A DNA stretch of 64,000 nt from Aminobacter carboxidus (GTDB lineage Bacteria > Pseudomonadota > Alphaproteobacteria > Rhizobiales > Rhizobiaceae): positions 186,001 through 250,000 of the forward strand of contig NZ_JACZEP010000005.1 in the NCBI RefSeq assembly GCF_014863355.1. Direction: 5' to 3'. Positions 1 through 9,172 of the stretch are shown in pieces. Under the pieces are notes generated by a model. It did no database searches. It was not told where the DNA came from and saw nothing but the letters and a program-made list of their open reading frames with translations. Position 1 is the first letter of the stretch. Each line of letters begins with the position of its first letter. A program made the position numbers and the translations under genes.

Positions 1-791
1 AGCAGAGCATGGTGGCCGCTATCGAGGACATCACCATCCGCAGGGGCGTCGACCCGCGCGAATATATCATGGTGGCCGGCGGAGCGGCCGCCGGGCTGCA
101 CGCTGTTCCGATCGCGCGAGAACTAGGCATCCGCAAGGTGCTGGTGCCGCCGGTCGCCGGCGTGCTCAGCGCCTATGGGATCCTTGTCAGTGACATCAAG
201 TCGAGTTTTTCCAGAAGCCTGCCGGCAGCGACTGATGCCTTCGACTTTGACAGCGTGAACGCGACGCTGGCTTCGCTCGAAGCCGAGGCTACCGCCTACC
301 TCGACCGCATGAAGGTGCCGGCGGGCTCACGCGAGATCAGGTTCTCGGCGGAGGCGCGCTATCGTGGCCAGGTCTGGCAGATTACGCTCGACTTCAATCA
401 CACGCATATTGCCGATGCCGCGACGCTCGCGGCCCTGGAAGAGAGCTTCCACCAATTGCACGAGAAGCTCTATTTCGTACGCGGCAACGATACGATCGAG
501 TTCACCGAATGGACGGCGCTGGCCATCGGCCGGCTGCCGGCGATCACTGTCGATCACGGTGTCAGCGAAGGCGGGCAGGGTTCGGACGCCGCCAAGGGTT
601 CGCGCCAGGTTTACATGCGAGAACTTGGCGGCAAGGCGGAGATTCCGGTCTTCGACGGTTCGCGCCTCACGCCCGGAACCCGCATTGACGGGCCGGCCAT
701 GATCGACCAGCGGCTCACCACCATTGTGCTCTATCCATCAACGACCGCTACGCTGTCGGCAAATGGCAGCATCTGGATCGACCTCATCTGA
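1..791 (+). CDS. hyuA: Hydantoinase/oxoprolinase A subunit, C-terminal part (5' end outside window)
   Basis: The frame is already open at the window edge, so this is the last ~263 residues of a protein that normally has about 650-700. Visible family features are the ATPase-like stretch VAGGAAAGLHAVPIARELG near the start and the mixed alpha/beta C-terminal domain ending in a GPAMIDQRLTTIVLYP-type strand region. HyuA proteins work with HyuB in ATP-dependent opening of hydantoin, N-methylhydantoin or 5-oxoproline rings; HyuB is not in the window and may lie upstream. It is followed after 21 bases by an aminotransferase gene on the same strand and probably belongs to that operon. The exact substrate cannot be read from this fragment. 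Confidence 0.8.
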   Translation, partial: QSMVAAIEDITIRRGVDPREYIMVAGGAAAGLHAVPIARELGIRKVLVPPVAGVLSAYGILVSDIKSSFSRSLPAATDAFDFDSVNATLASLEAEATAYLDRMKVPAGSREIRFSAEARYRGQVWQITLDFNHTHIADAATLAALEESFHQLHEKLYFVRGNDTIEFTEWTALAIGRLPAITVDHGVSEGGQGSDAAKGSRQVYMRELGGKAEIPVFDGSRLTPGTRIDGPAMIDQRLTTIVLYPSTTATLSANGSIWIDLI

Positions 792-812
792 TCACATCCG
801 CTGGAGCTGACA

Positions 813-1754
813 ATGACTGCCCGCAACACCAAGATCTTCCTCAACGGCCGCTTCGTGCCTGAGAACGAGGCGACGGTCTCGGTCTTCGACCGCTGCTTCC
901 TCTATGGCGACGGCATCTTCGAGGGCGTGGCCGTCTGGGAACGGGCCCCCTTCCGGCTGCAGCCGCATCTCGACCGCATGAAGGAAGGCCTTGCGTATCT
1001 GCGCATCGCCAATCCTTATGACGACGACGGATGGGCTGCGCTGATCGAGCAGACGATCGCGGAGAACGACATGGAGGACGGCTACCTCCGCATCCAGATA
1101 AGCCGTGGTGAAGGTATCTCGTCGATCAAGTGGGAGCCACGCCTGCTGCGCAAGCCAGAACCCAACGTCACCATCATTCCGATCGTCGGCTTCAAGGACT
1201 ATTACAAGGGCCTGATCGCCGAGAAGATGGAGTCCGGCTTGCGCGCCGTCATGCTGTCGCGCCCTCGTGTGCCCTCTGCTTCGGTGCCATCGGGCACCAA
1301 GCATTGCAACTACCTCAACAGCGTATTGGGCGCCATCGAGGTGACCTCATCGCAGGCCGATATCGGCATCGCCGTCGACCGGGAGGGCTTTGTCACCGAA
1401 GGCATAGCCTACAACGTCTTTGCGGTGAAAAACGGTCACCTTGTGACCGCGCCACTCAACCGCGACCTGCTGCCTGGCATCACTCGTTCGGTGGTGATCG
1501 AGATCGCAAAAGCCGAGGGTTACGAAGTCATCGAAGATGTCTTCGACGCCTTCACGCTCGCAGCGGCCGACGAGGTCTTCATCTGTTCGACGCTCGAACT
1601 CGCAGTGCCCGTGGTCGAGATCTCTGGGCGCAAGATCGGCCACGGCGAACCCGGCCCGGCCTCGCGCAAGTTCGGTAAGCTGCTGATCGAGACCATGGCG
1701 CGAGAAGCCGCTGTGTGGCGCACGGCACGGCAAGACAAAAGGCTGAGCGCGTGA
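813..1754 (+). CDS. Class IV aminotransferase (branched-chain aminotransferase-like)
   Basis: A 313-residue PLP enzyme of fold type IV, the family of branched-chain amino acid and D-amino acid aminotransferases and aminodeoxychorismate lyase. The N-terminus reads FLNGRFVPENEATVSVFDR followed by FLYGDGIFEG, both typical. The expected PLP lysine lies in SGTKHCNYLNSVLGAIE in mid-protein and the phosphate-binding region near LLPGITRSVVIEIA. The reaction would be amino transfer between an amino acid and 2-oxoglutarate or another keto acid in the cytoplasm. The gene sits between hydantoinase and short-chain dehydrogenase genes, so a catabolic role is more likely than housekeeping leucine/valine synthesis; this is inference. 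Its TGA overlaps the GTG of the next gene. Confidence 0.85.
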   Translation: MTARNTKIFLNGRFVPENEATVSVFDRCFLYGDGIFEGVAVWERAPFRLQPHLDRMKEGLAYLRIANPYDDDGWAALIEQTIAENDMEDGYLRIQISRGEGISSIKWEPRLLRKPEPNVTIIPIVGFKDYYKGLIAEKMESGLRAVMLSRPRVPSASVPSGTKHCNYLNSVLGAIEVTSSQADIGIAVDREGFVTEGIAYNVFAVKNGHLVTAPLNRDLLPGITRSVVIEIAKAEGYEVIEDVFDAFTLAAADEVFICSTLELAVPVVEISGRKIGHGEPGPASRKFGKLLIETMAREAAVWRTARQDKRLSA

Positions 1755-2518
1755 GCGGGTTCGTCGATCTCACGGGCAAGACCGTGCTGGTCACCGGCGG
1801 TTCGCGCGGCATCGGCGAAGGCATCGTGCGTGGGCTGGTCGGTGAAGGCGCCAATGTCGTGCTGAATTATGGCTCGAGCCTCGAGCAGGCCGAGGTCATC
1901 GCCGACGAGCTTGGCCGCGATCGCTGCCTGCCAGTTCAGGCAAACATGGCCAGCTGGCAGGATCTCGACCGGCTGTGGGCCGAGGCCATCGCCTGGAAGG
2001 GCAGGGTCGACGTGCTGGTCAACAACGCTGCTATTCGCCAGCCGATCTCGATGCAGGCGCCGAGCCAGGAATGGAACGCCCACTGGCTGCATGCGCTACA
2101 GGTCAATCTCGTCGCTACCGCTCACCTGTCGCGCCTTGCCGTGCTGCACTATCAGCAGGCCGGCGGCGGCATCGTCATGGGCATTTCGGCCCGCATCGCC
2201 GTACGTGGCGACCGGCCCGATTTCTTTCATGACGGGGCTTCCAAGGGTGGCATGAATTCGCTGCTGCGCGGTATCGCGCGCTTCTACGCCCAAGACAACA
2301 TCCAGACTTACCTGCTCTGCGTCGGCGTCATCGACACCCGGCAAGGCAAGGACATGGTCTCGATCTACGGCGCCGAGGAGATGCTGTCCGAAATCCCGAT
2401 GGGCAGCTTCGGCACGCCGCAGGATGTCGCCAATGTCGTCGTGTTCTGCGCCAGCGGCCGCGCACGCTACTCTTCCGGCGCGACCATCGATGTCACTGGA
2501 GCCTCGTTCATCCATTGA
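1751..2518 (+). CDS. SDR family oxidoreductase with altered active site
   Basis: A 255-residue Rossmann-fold protein. The start is taken as the GTG at 1751, which overlaps the previous stop (GTGA) and puts the nucleotide-binding motif TGGSRGIGEGIV close to the N-terminus; an upstream ATG at 1715 would lie inside the aminotransferase gene. NNAAI (the NNAG-type motif) is present. The catalytic YxxxK is not: the sequence reads FFHDGASKGGMN, with Asp or His where Tyr is expected, although the Lys is kept. The family normally oxidises or reduces alcohol/ketone groups with NAD(P). The change may mean a different chemistry or a non-catalytic role. It is translationally coupled to its neighbours. Confidence 0.82.
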   Translation: MSGFVDLTGKTVLVTGGSRGIGEGIVRGLVGEGANVVLNYGSSLEQAEVIADELGRDRCLPVQANMASWQDLDRLWAEAIAWKGRVDVLVNNAAIRQPISMQAPSQEWNAHWLHALQVNLVATAHLSRLAVLHYQQAGGGIVMGISARIAVRGDRPDFFHDGASKGGMNSLLRGIARFYAQDNIQTYLLCVGVIDTRQGKDMVSIYGAEEMLSEIPMGSFGTPQDVANVVVFCASGRARYSSGATIDVTGASFIH

Positions 2519-2532
2519 ACACATTGCCGCCA

Positions 2533-4812
2533 ATGCCCCTGACTGGCGAGCAACCGCAGAGCCTTGTCGGCTGCTCGCCACCGCGCGTCGAGGACGAGCG
2601 GCTGGTGACTGGGCGTGGTCGTTATGTTGCCGACATCAAGCTCGAAGGCGCTTTGGTCGCTACATTCGTTCGTTCGCCCGTCGCGCATGGGCGCATCGTG
2701 ACGATCGATCTGGACGCAGTGCGTGAGGCGACCGGCGTTGTCGCCGCCTTTTCCGGCCAGGATTTGCTCGATGCTGGCGTTCTGCCGCTGCCGTGCATCC
2801 GCGCGACCGACAGCGCCGACGGCACGCCGTTCCACGCGCCCGTCCGCCATGCCGTGGCGGTGGATCTCGTTCGACATGTCGGCGAAGCCGTGGCGATAAT
2901 CGTGGCCGAGACCGAGCAGGCGGCGATGGATGCCGCTGATCTCGCCGACATCGAGTACGACACGCTGCCGGTGGCAATCGATGTGCGTGAAAGCGAAGAG
3001 ACGGCATTCGCCTGGGAAAAGGGCGACCGAGCTGCCGCTGAAGCGGCCTTCGCCGCCGCCGCGCGCGTGGTAGAGATCGAGGTCGTCAACAACCGCATTC
3101 TGATCAGCCCGATAGAGCCGCGCGGTGCAGTCGCAGAGTATGACGCCGCGAGTGGCCTGTTCACCTTGCATGCGCCGACGCAGGGCGTGCATCTGGTTCG
3201 CCGCCTGGTCGCGCCGACGCTCGACATCGAACTGGAGAAGCTGCGGGTCATCACCAACGATGTCGGCGGTAGTTTTGGCGCCAAGCTGGTGAGCATGCCC
3301 GAGCAGACGGCTTTACTGTTTGCCGCCCGCGCGTGCGGCAAACCGGTGCGGTGGGTCGCGACACGGTCTGAAAACCACATGACCGACATTGCCGGCCGCG
3401 ACCATGTCAGCCGAGCGTGGATGGCGCTGGACGGCGAGGGCCGCATTCTCGCCATCCGCGCCGAAACCTATGCCAATCTCGGCGCCTATGCCTCGGCGCT
3501 TGGGCCGTCTCCGCCCACATTGGGCTTCGCTGCGACACTCTGCGGGCCCTATGATTTTCCCGCCCTGCATCTCACCGTGTTCGGACGCTACACCAACACC
3601 GCACCGTCGGATGCCTATCGCGGCTCGGGCAAGCCGGAGTCGGTATACCTGCTCGAACGCCTGGTCGAGCGGGCGGCGCGCGAAACCGGACTGGGACCGA
3701 TAGAGTTCCGCCGCCGCAATCTGATAGCGGCAGCCACGATGCCGTACCGGGCAGCCAACGGCTATATCTACGACAGCGCCGATTTCCACTCCGTGCTCGA
3801 CCGCGCGTTGGCGGAAGCCGACTGGAATGGCTTTGCAAAGCGGCGTATGGCGAGCGAGGCGAAAGGCCTGAGGCGCGGACGCGGCATTGGCCTCTATCTC
3901 CACACCACTGGGGTGACCTCGCAGGAGATTTCGCGCGTGCGTGTCGATCCGCACGGGATTGTTGTTGTCGAGACCGGACTCCAGTCGTCCGGCCAGGGCC
4001 ACGAGACCAGCTTTGCCCAACTGGTCGCCGACAAGCTCGGCCTCGGCCTCGATCAGGTACACATTGTCCAGGGCGACAGCAGCCTTGCCGACAGCGGCGG
4101 ACCGACGGCCGGATCGTCGTCACTGCAGGTCGGGGGCGTGACCATCCTGCATGCGGCCGACCGCATGCTCGACGCCGCATGTAACGAGGCGGCAGATATG
4201 CTGGAAGCCGCGGCAGAGGATCTCGTCTATCACCGCGGCCGCTTCGTTGTCGCCGGCACCGACCGGTCGATCCTTCTGTTTGCCGTTGCGGCGGAGATGG
4301 AGGCCAAGGGCGAAGTCGGATGCGCCGGTGAAGCCGCGCTCGAGGGCAACATCCTTACCATTCCCAATGGCGCCTATGTCTGCGAGGTCGAGGTCGACCC
4401 CGACACCGGTTCGGTGACGGTCGAGCGTTTCCTTGGCGTCGACGATGTCGGTCGCAGGCTTAACCCACAACTGGTCGAAGGCCAGGTCCATGGTGGCATC
4501 GCCCAAGGCATCGGTCAGGCCCTGCACGAGCGCGTCGTTTACGATCCCGACAGCGGCCAGATGCTGTCTGGCAGCTTGATGGATTACGGCCTGCCGCGTG
4601 CCGACGACCTGCCGATGTTCGAACTGCATGCTGCCGATATTCCGACCGGCAACAACATTCTCGGTATGAAGGGCGCGGGCGAAATCGGCTGCATCGGCGC
4701 GCCGGCCGCCGTCATCAACGCGCTGGCGGATGCCATCGGCCACGACCGCATCGACATGCCCGCGACGCCCGAGCGCGTCTGGCGGGCGCTGAATTTTCCC
4801 ATGGAGTGCTGA
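2533..4812 (+). CDS. Xanthine dehydrogenase family, molybdopterin-binding large subunit (CoxL-like)
   Basis: About 759 residues, the usual length for the molybdenum subunit of aerobic Mo hydroxylases. It begins with VGCSPPRVEDERLVTGRGR, carries GGSFGAK near residue 245, AYRGSGKPES near 360 and GAGEIGCIGAPAAV near 715, whose Glu is the expected catalytic base. The CO-dehydrogenase signature AYRCSFR is absent, so CO is not the substrate; hydroxylation of an N-heterocycle or aldehyde is more likely. The partner iron-sulfur and FAD subunits are not next to it, which is unusual. A TTG at 2515 overlapping the previous stop is an alternative start; I chose the ATG at 2533. A CoxG-like gene lies 2.4 kb downstream. 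Confidence 0.85.
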   Translation: MPLTGEQPQSLVGCSPPRVEDERLVTGRGRYVADIKLEGALVATFVRSPVAHGRIVTIDLDAVREATGVVAAFSGQDLLDAGVLPLPCIRATDSADGTPFHAPVRHAVAVDLVRHVGEAVAIIVAETEQAAMDAADLADIEYDTLPVAIDVRESEETAFAWEKGDRAAAEAAFAAAARVVEIEVVNNRILISPIEPRGAVAEYDAASGLFTLHAPTQGVHLVRRLVAPTLDIELEKLRVITNDVGGSFGAKLVSMPEQTALLFAARACGKPVRWVATRSENHMTDIAGRDHVSRAWMALDGEGRILAIRAETYANLGAYASALGPSPPTLGFAATLCGPYDFPALHLTVFGRYTNTAPSDAYRGSGKPESVYLLERLVERAARETGLGPIEFRRRNLIAAATMPYRAANGYIYDSADFHSVLDRALAEADWNGFAKRRMASEAKGLRRGRGIGLYLHTTGVTSQEISRVRVDPHGIVVVETGLQSSGQGHETSFAQLVADKLGLGLDQVHIVQGDSSLADSGGPTAGSSSLQVGGVTILHAADRMLDAACNEAADMLEAAAEDLVYHRGRFVVAGTDRSILLFAVAAEMEAKGEVGCAGEAALEGNILTIPNGAYVCEVEVDPDTGSVTVERFLGVDDVGRRLNPQLVEGQVHGGIAQGIGQALHERVVYDPDSGQMLSGSLMDYGLPRADDLPMFELHAADIPTGNNILGMKGAGEIGCIGAPAAVINALADAIGHDRIDMPATPERVWRALNFPMEC

Positions 4813-4814
4813 GC

Positions 4815-7199
4815 ATGATTCCCGCGCGGGCAGATGTCGTGATCATTGGCGGCGGCATCATCGGCTGCTCGATCGCCTACCACCTGGCGAAGCTCGGCAT
4901 CACCGACACGGTGCTGCTCGAACGGCGCCAGCTTTGCTGCGGAACCACCTGGCATTCGGTCGGCAGCGTCGCCGAGCTGCGCGGCAGCCGCCGGATGACA
5001 GAGCTCGCGCGTTACACCGCCGAACTCTATCGCAGCCTCGAGGCAGAGACCGGCCAGGCGACCGGCTACAAGAAGACCGGCTCCATCATGCTGGCGCTCA
5101 ATAAGGAGCGGCTGATGGAGATGGAACGCACGGTGATCCTTGCGCGCGCCTTCGGCCAGGAGGCCGAGATGATTTCGCTCGCCGAGGTGTCCGACCGCTG
5201 CCCGCAGGTCAGGGTCAACGATGCGCTCGCAGGACTCTATCTGCCGACAGACGGACGGACCAACCCCATCGACACCACCCAGGCCCTGGCCAAGGGCGCG
5301 CGCCTGCACGGCGCCAAAATCCTCGAGAATATCGAGGTCGTGGGGCTCGATATCGCCGACGGGAAGGTGTGCGGCGTGAGGACGGAACAAGGGCCCATTG
5401 CTGCCGAAATCGTTGTTCTTGCTGCCGGTATGTGGAGCCGCGGGTTCGCCGCGCGCTATGGCGTAAGCCTGCCACTGCAGGCGGCGGAGCATTTCTATGC
5501 CGTGACCGAAAATATCGATGTGCTCCAGCGCAGCATGCCTTTCATCCGCGTGCCCGACGAAAGCACCTACTACAAGGAGGATGCCGGAAAGCTCTTGTTT
5601 GGATGCTTAGAAAAGCAAGCCAAGCCGTGGGCGCTCGACGGCATCCCCAAGGATTTCTGTTTCGATGCCCTGCCAGAGGATCTCGACCATTTCGAGCCGA
5701 TCCTTACTGCAGCTGTGCAGCGTTTCCCTCTGCTGGAGAAGGCCGGCATCCAGCTCTTCTTCAACGGTCCGGAGAGCTTCACCCCCGACGGCAACGCGCT
5801 TTTAGGCGAGACGCCGGAGCTCCAAAACCTCTTTGTCGCCTGCGGCATGAACACGGTGGGCGTGATGTCGGGCGGCGGCATGGGCAAGATGATGGCAGAA
5901 TGGATCCGTGACCGCCGCAGGCCTGAGGGTTTTGCCGAATTCGATGTCGCCCGTATCTCGCCATTCCAGTCCGGCCGTAGCTATCTGCGCGACCGCACCA
6001 CCGAGGCGCTCGGCGTGCTCTACGATGTCGGCTGGCCAAACCGCGAATACACCTCCGGGCGTGGCGGCCGCCGCAGCCCGCTGCATCAGCGCCATGTCGC
6101 TGCCAATGCGGTGATGGGTAACAAAGCTGGTTGGGAAGTTCCTCTCGTCTATGCCCCAGTGGGCGACAATCCGGTGCTGCAATGCAGCTATGGCAGGCAG
6201 AACTGGGTGCCTTGGGCGGCAGCCGAATGCCGCATAGCGCGGGAGGCAGTTGCGCTTTTCGACCTCTCTGCGCATGCGAAGCTGGAAGTGCGTGGGGCGG
6301 AAGCGGTTGCGGCGCTGGACCGCATTTCGGCTAGCCCTATTGGCGAAGGGGTGTCGAAAGCGCTGCTTCTCACCGAGTCCGGCAATATCCAAGCAGTGGT
6401 GACCGTGGTGAAGATTGCTACGGATCACGCCCTGCTTCTTTCTCCACCCGGTTCGGAACGCATCCTTGCCATGTGGCTCAAGCGTCATGCACCCGAGTTC
6501 GATGATGCCTCCCTGAGGGAAGCCACATCCGGACTGGCGGCATTACTAGTGCTGGGCCCAAATGCTGACAAACTGTTGTCCGGGGCCGGCGCTCGGCTCG
6601 CCGTCGACAGTGGAGTGAGCGCCACCACAATCGGCTATGCGCCGGCGTGGCTAGCGCCTATGCGCGTCGGACTTTCTGGGGGGTGGTTGACGATCGTCGC
6701 CACCGAATTCGCTGTCCATTCCGTTGAAGCACTGGAGGACACTTTGGGCGAACCGCTTGCGATGGGCGGGTCCTATGCACTCGAGGCAATGCGAATAGGC
6801 GCAGCTGAGCCTGCCTGGCCGAGCGAGCTAGATGATACAGTCTCGCCGGTTCAGGCGGGACTCGAGGATGTCATCGCCTGGAGCAAGCCAGACTTCATCG
6901 GCCGCATCGCAATCCAGGCCCAGGCCCAGCCAAAACCAGCGCTTACGCGGCTGGTTCGCATCACTCTGAAGACGGACGCTGGCGCGCTCTACAGACAGGA
7001 AGGCATCCTGCGAGACGGCCGTGTCGTCGGGCTCACCACATCAGGTGCTTGGTGCCACCAAGCAGGTGCACCGGTTGCGATCGGCTACGTCTCGGACGAG
7101 CGAGGAATCGACGAACGCTGGTTTGAAGCGGCGCGATTCGAAATCGACATGCCAGGCGGCAGAGTCGACGCCGATTGCAGTCTCGCCATTCGGGACTGA
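4815..7199 (+). CDS. FAD-dependent oxidoreductase with GcvT-like C-terminal domain (sarcosine/dimethylglycine dehydrogenase-like)
   Basis: A 794-residue flavoprotein. Residues ~6-370 form a DAO-type FAD domain, starting with the dinucleotide motif VVIIGGGIIGCSIAYHLA. LLERRQLCCGTTWHSVG follows and includes the His that often holds covalent FAD in this family. The rest resembles the aminomethyltransferase (GcvT) domain that binds tetrahydrofolate in dimethylglycine dehydrogenase. The expected role is oxidative demethylation of an N-methylated amino acid with transfer of the one-carbon unit to folate. A GTG at 4806 is an alternative start. Codon use looks less GC-rich after about 6100 than before it. 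Next to a hydantoinase it fits an N-methylhydantoin or sarcosine route, which is inference. Confidence 0.8.
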   Translation: MIPARADVVIIGGGIIGCSIAYHLAKLGITDTVLLERRQLCCGTTWHSVGSVAELRGSRRMTELARYTAELYRSLEAETGQATGYKKTGSIMLALNKERLMEMERTVILARAFGQEAEMISLAEVSDRCPQVRVNDALAGLYLPTDGRTNPIDTTQALAKGARLHGAKILENIEVVGLDIADGKVCGVRTEQGPIAAEIVVLAAGMWSRGFAARYGVSLPLQAAEHFYAVTENIDVLQRSMPFIRVPDESTYYKEDAGKLLFGCLEKQAKPWALDGIPKDFCFDALPEDLDHFEPILTAAVQRFPLLEKAGIQLFFNGPESFTPDGNALLGETPELQNLFVACGMNTVGVMSGGGMGKMMAEWIRDRRRPEGFAEFDVARISPFQSGRSYLRDRTTEALGVLYDVGWPNREYTSGRGGRRSPLHQRHVAANAVMGNKAGWEVPLVYAPVGDNPVLQCSYGRQNWVPWAAAECRIAREAVALFDLSAHAKLEVRGAEAVAALDRISASPIGEGVSKALLLTESGNIQAVVTVVKIATDHALLLSPPGSERILAMWLKRHAPEFDDASLREATSGLAALLVLGPNADKLLSGAGARLAVDSGVSATTIGYAPAWLAPMRVGLSGGWLTIVATEFAVHSVEALEDTLGEPLAMGGSYALEAMRIGAAEPAWPSELDDTVSPVQAGLEDVIAWSKPDFIGRIAIQAQAQPKPALTRLVRITLKTDAGALYRQEGILRDGRVVGLTTSGAWCHQAGAPVAIGYVSDERGIDERWFEAARFEIDMPGGRVDADCSLAIRD

Positions 7200-7241
7200 G
7201 CACTCCGCGATCACTGTCCGACCGGAAAACGAGGAAAACAG

Positions 7242-7679
7242 ATGCAATTCTCCGGTACCCAGCGCGTAGATGCGCCGCGCGAAAACGTCTGGCGGGCTTT
7301 GAACGATGCCGACGTTCTCAAACGCTGCATACCCGGTTGCCAGGAACTAACGCAGACTTCCACAACGGAAATGACTGCGAAGGTGGTGCTCAAGATCGGG
7401 CCTATCAAGGCGACATTCATCAGCGGTGTCAGCCTTCGCGATTTCGATCCGCCCAATGGCTATGTCATTGTCGGCGAGGGCAAGGGTGGTGTCGCTGGCT
7501 TTGCCAAGGGCAGTGCCAGGGTCAGGCTAGAATCCGATGGCCAGGCGACGATTCTTCACTACGAGGTCAAATCCGAAGTCGGTGGCAAGATCGCCCAGCT
7601 AGGCGCCCGTCTCATCGATTCGACGGCAAAGAAGCTTGCTGGGGAGTTCTTAGAGGCATTCGGCAAGGTGGCTGTATGA
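7242..7679 (+). CDS. coxG: CoxG-like SRPBCC family protein
   Basis: A 145-residue protein of the CO dehydrogenase subunit G / SRPBCC type. The opening MQFSGTQRVDAPRENVWRAL and the following LKRCIPGCQEL are characteristic, as is GEGKGGVAGFAKGSARVRL in the middle. CoxG proteins help assemble or membrane-anchor Mo hydroxylases of the CoxL family. The pairing with the CoxL-like gene at 2533 therefore makes sense even though two genes of the usual enzyme are missing nearby. A good GAGGAAAA ribosome binding site precedes the ATG. It ends the first operon-like block. Confidence 0.82.
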   Translation: MQFSGTQRVDAPRENVWRALNDADVLKRCIPGCQELTQTSTTEMTAKVVLKIGPIKATFISGVSLRDFDPPNGYVIVGEGKGGVAGFAKGSARVRLESDGQATILHYEVKSEVGGKIAQLGARLIDSTAKKLAGEFLEAFGKVAV

Positions 7680-8119
7680 ATGCAGCGGTGCCCAGATCAC
7701 ACTCGCAACAAAATGATTGTGTCGCCAAGCCCGCGAGCTCGAATATGAGTTGCAACTTAAAATGAGCCAGCCTCTAGGCCTCTGGCTTGGAGAAGGGACA
7801 GGTCGAGAAGAATGTCCAGAATGCTCGTCATAGACTTTTGACGACTTCGGTTCCGGGATTTTCTTGCTGCCGCCGATAATGAGTGAAATTTCAATCGGTT
7901 ATATTTTAACCATAAGATGGCCAAAGCGCCGAACCACAGCACGAGTGTCGAGAAGCGACTGGGCGGTCAGCCCACAGGATCACCCGATTTGTTCTATGTC
8001 AGCTTCTTCCATTCTCGCTGACCTTAGACCAATCTCCTCCGGTTTGAGGGAGAGTCCTGGGTTTCGTTGCTCTGAGACCTAAATTTGGAGCGCCGGAGGC
8101 TGGAGTTTTCCGGCTGCGA
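7680..8119. other. Gene-free stretch before an IS remnant
   Basis: No reading frame here looks like a protein. The stretch is more AT-rich than its surroundings around 7860-7920. From about 8018 it probably contains the terminal part of the decayed IS3-family element whose transposase remnant follows, because the reverse strand there resembles the region after an IS3 orfB stop. I could not identify exact terminal inverted repeats or a target duplication. Confidence 0.4.
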
Positions 8120-8520
8120 TCATGGTGACGGGCTGGTAGCGTCACCGGGATTTTGCAATGCGATCAGGACGTTGTATCCGATCGCGCTGTGAGGACGAAC
8201 CTCGTTGTAGTATCGACGCCAATCCTCCAACTTTTCACGGGAATCTGCAAGCGTCAGGAACCAATGCGCGTTTAAGCATTCGGCCCTGAGCTTGCTATTG
8301 AAGACCTCGATATAGCCGTTGTCGGTGGGCTTTCCGGGTCGTGAGAAGTCGAGCGTGACGTCCTTCGCGTAGGCCCACAGATCGAGGTCGCGCGAGATGA
8401 ACTCACTGCCATTGTCGACCCTGATCGTCTTCGGATAGCCAAGCCGGGCGCATACACGTTCGAGTGTCTGCACCACATCCTGGTCGCGATTTCGGTGGAA
8501 GGACGAGGCAGACCTGTTCT
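8120..8520 (-). pseudogene. IS3-family transposase (OrfB integrase core), C-terminal remnant
   Basis: The minus-strand frame keeps the last ~120 residues of an IS3-type DDE integrase. TIRVDNGSEFISRDLDLWAY contains the second catalytic Asp, and SRPGKPTDNGYIEVFNSKLR contains the final Glu region. The C-terminus reads WRRYYNEVRPHSAIGY. The frame runs back to about 8510 but then meets a stop, and neither the rest of OrfB nor OrfA is found. The element is therefore 5'-truncated and inactive. It marks a decayed insertion hot spot between the first catabolic operon and the respiration island. Confidence 0.85.
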
Positions 8521-8738
8521 AGCCCGGACGGATATCAGCTGCCGTTATCTGAGCTTGGGACCCGTACTGCACCTCTAGATCGGCCAGGAGACTGTGGAAC
8601 CGGACCGGGCGAACGGCAGCTTTCCCACTATTGCTCTCCAGAACCAGTCAGTCCGGTATCGGCCCCTTGGTAGCCCAAACGGTTCCCATAGCACCAGTCG
8701 AGCGCTCAAACCGGCGAGGGGTCTGCAAACTGCGCCTG

Positions 8739-8978
8739 CTATGGGATGTCGTAAGTGGTTACGTGAGGCATCGCCCCGTACGGCGCTCTCAACCTCGCCA
8801 GCTCCAGCGCGTGCCTTCGAGCTGCTATTGATTGGGCTTTGGCGGATTCTCGAAAGGATCCGGAAGCATGAAAGCGACCGCACGAAGTGCAGTCGACAGC
8901 CAAATAGTCACCAGTCGCAGCGGGCCCCTTCTTGGCCCCATTTCTACAAATCGGGCAGACAATCTTGCCTGGTGCCAT
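8739..8978 (-). CDS. Small zinc-ribbon-like protein, function unknown
   Basis: A 79-residue reading frame with two Cys pairs, CPIC near residue 8 and CTSC about 25 residues later. The spacing is that of a zinc ribbon. A charged helix-rich part follows and the protein ends ARLRAPYGAMPHVTTYDIP. A GGGGA sequence lies ahead of the ATG at 8978; a TTG at 8999 would add seven residues. The family is not recognised. The paired Cys motifs and protein-like composition argue for a real gene inside otherwise decayed DNA, but no neighbour hints at its job. Confidence 0.5.
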   Translation of the reverse strand: MAPGKIVCPICRNGAKKGPAATGDYLAVDCTSCGRFHASGSFRESAKAQSIAARRHALELARLRAPYGAMPHVTTYDIP

Positions 8979-9172
8979 TTCATGGTTCCCCGAGATCAAA
9001 TGACAGCAAAGCAGATATGGCGATCACCAGCAAGCCGTGCGGACTTCACTGCCAGGTGCCGAGGCTCGAGCCTGGCTCTGCTCGCACGGCCTGAAGGCGC
9101 GAGCAGCCTGCCGGGGAAAGAAGTGCGCTCGGTCTATTTGCCTGGAATGACCATTTATGGTGTCGCGTGACG

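Noticed and set aside
2533-4812. Carbon monoxide dehydrogenase large subunit
   Set aside because: The active-site Cys motif AYRCSFR is missing (AYRGSGKPES instead), so only the wider Mo hydroxylase family is supported.
8594-9094. Plus-strand frame of 166 codons in the decayed region
   Set aside because: Composition is unlike a protein (Ser/Arg/Pro-rich) and it runs opposite the better supported zinc-ribbon gene.
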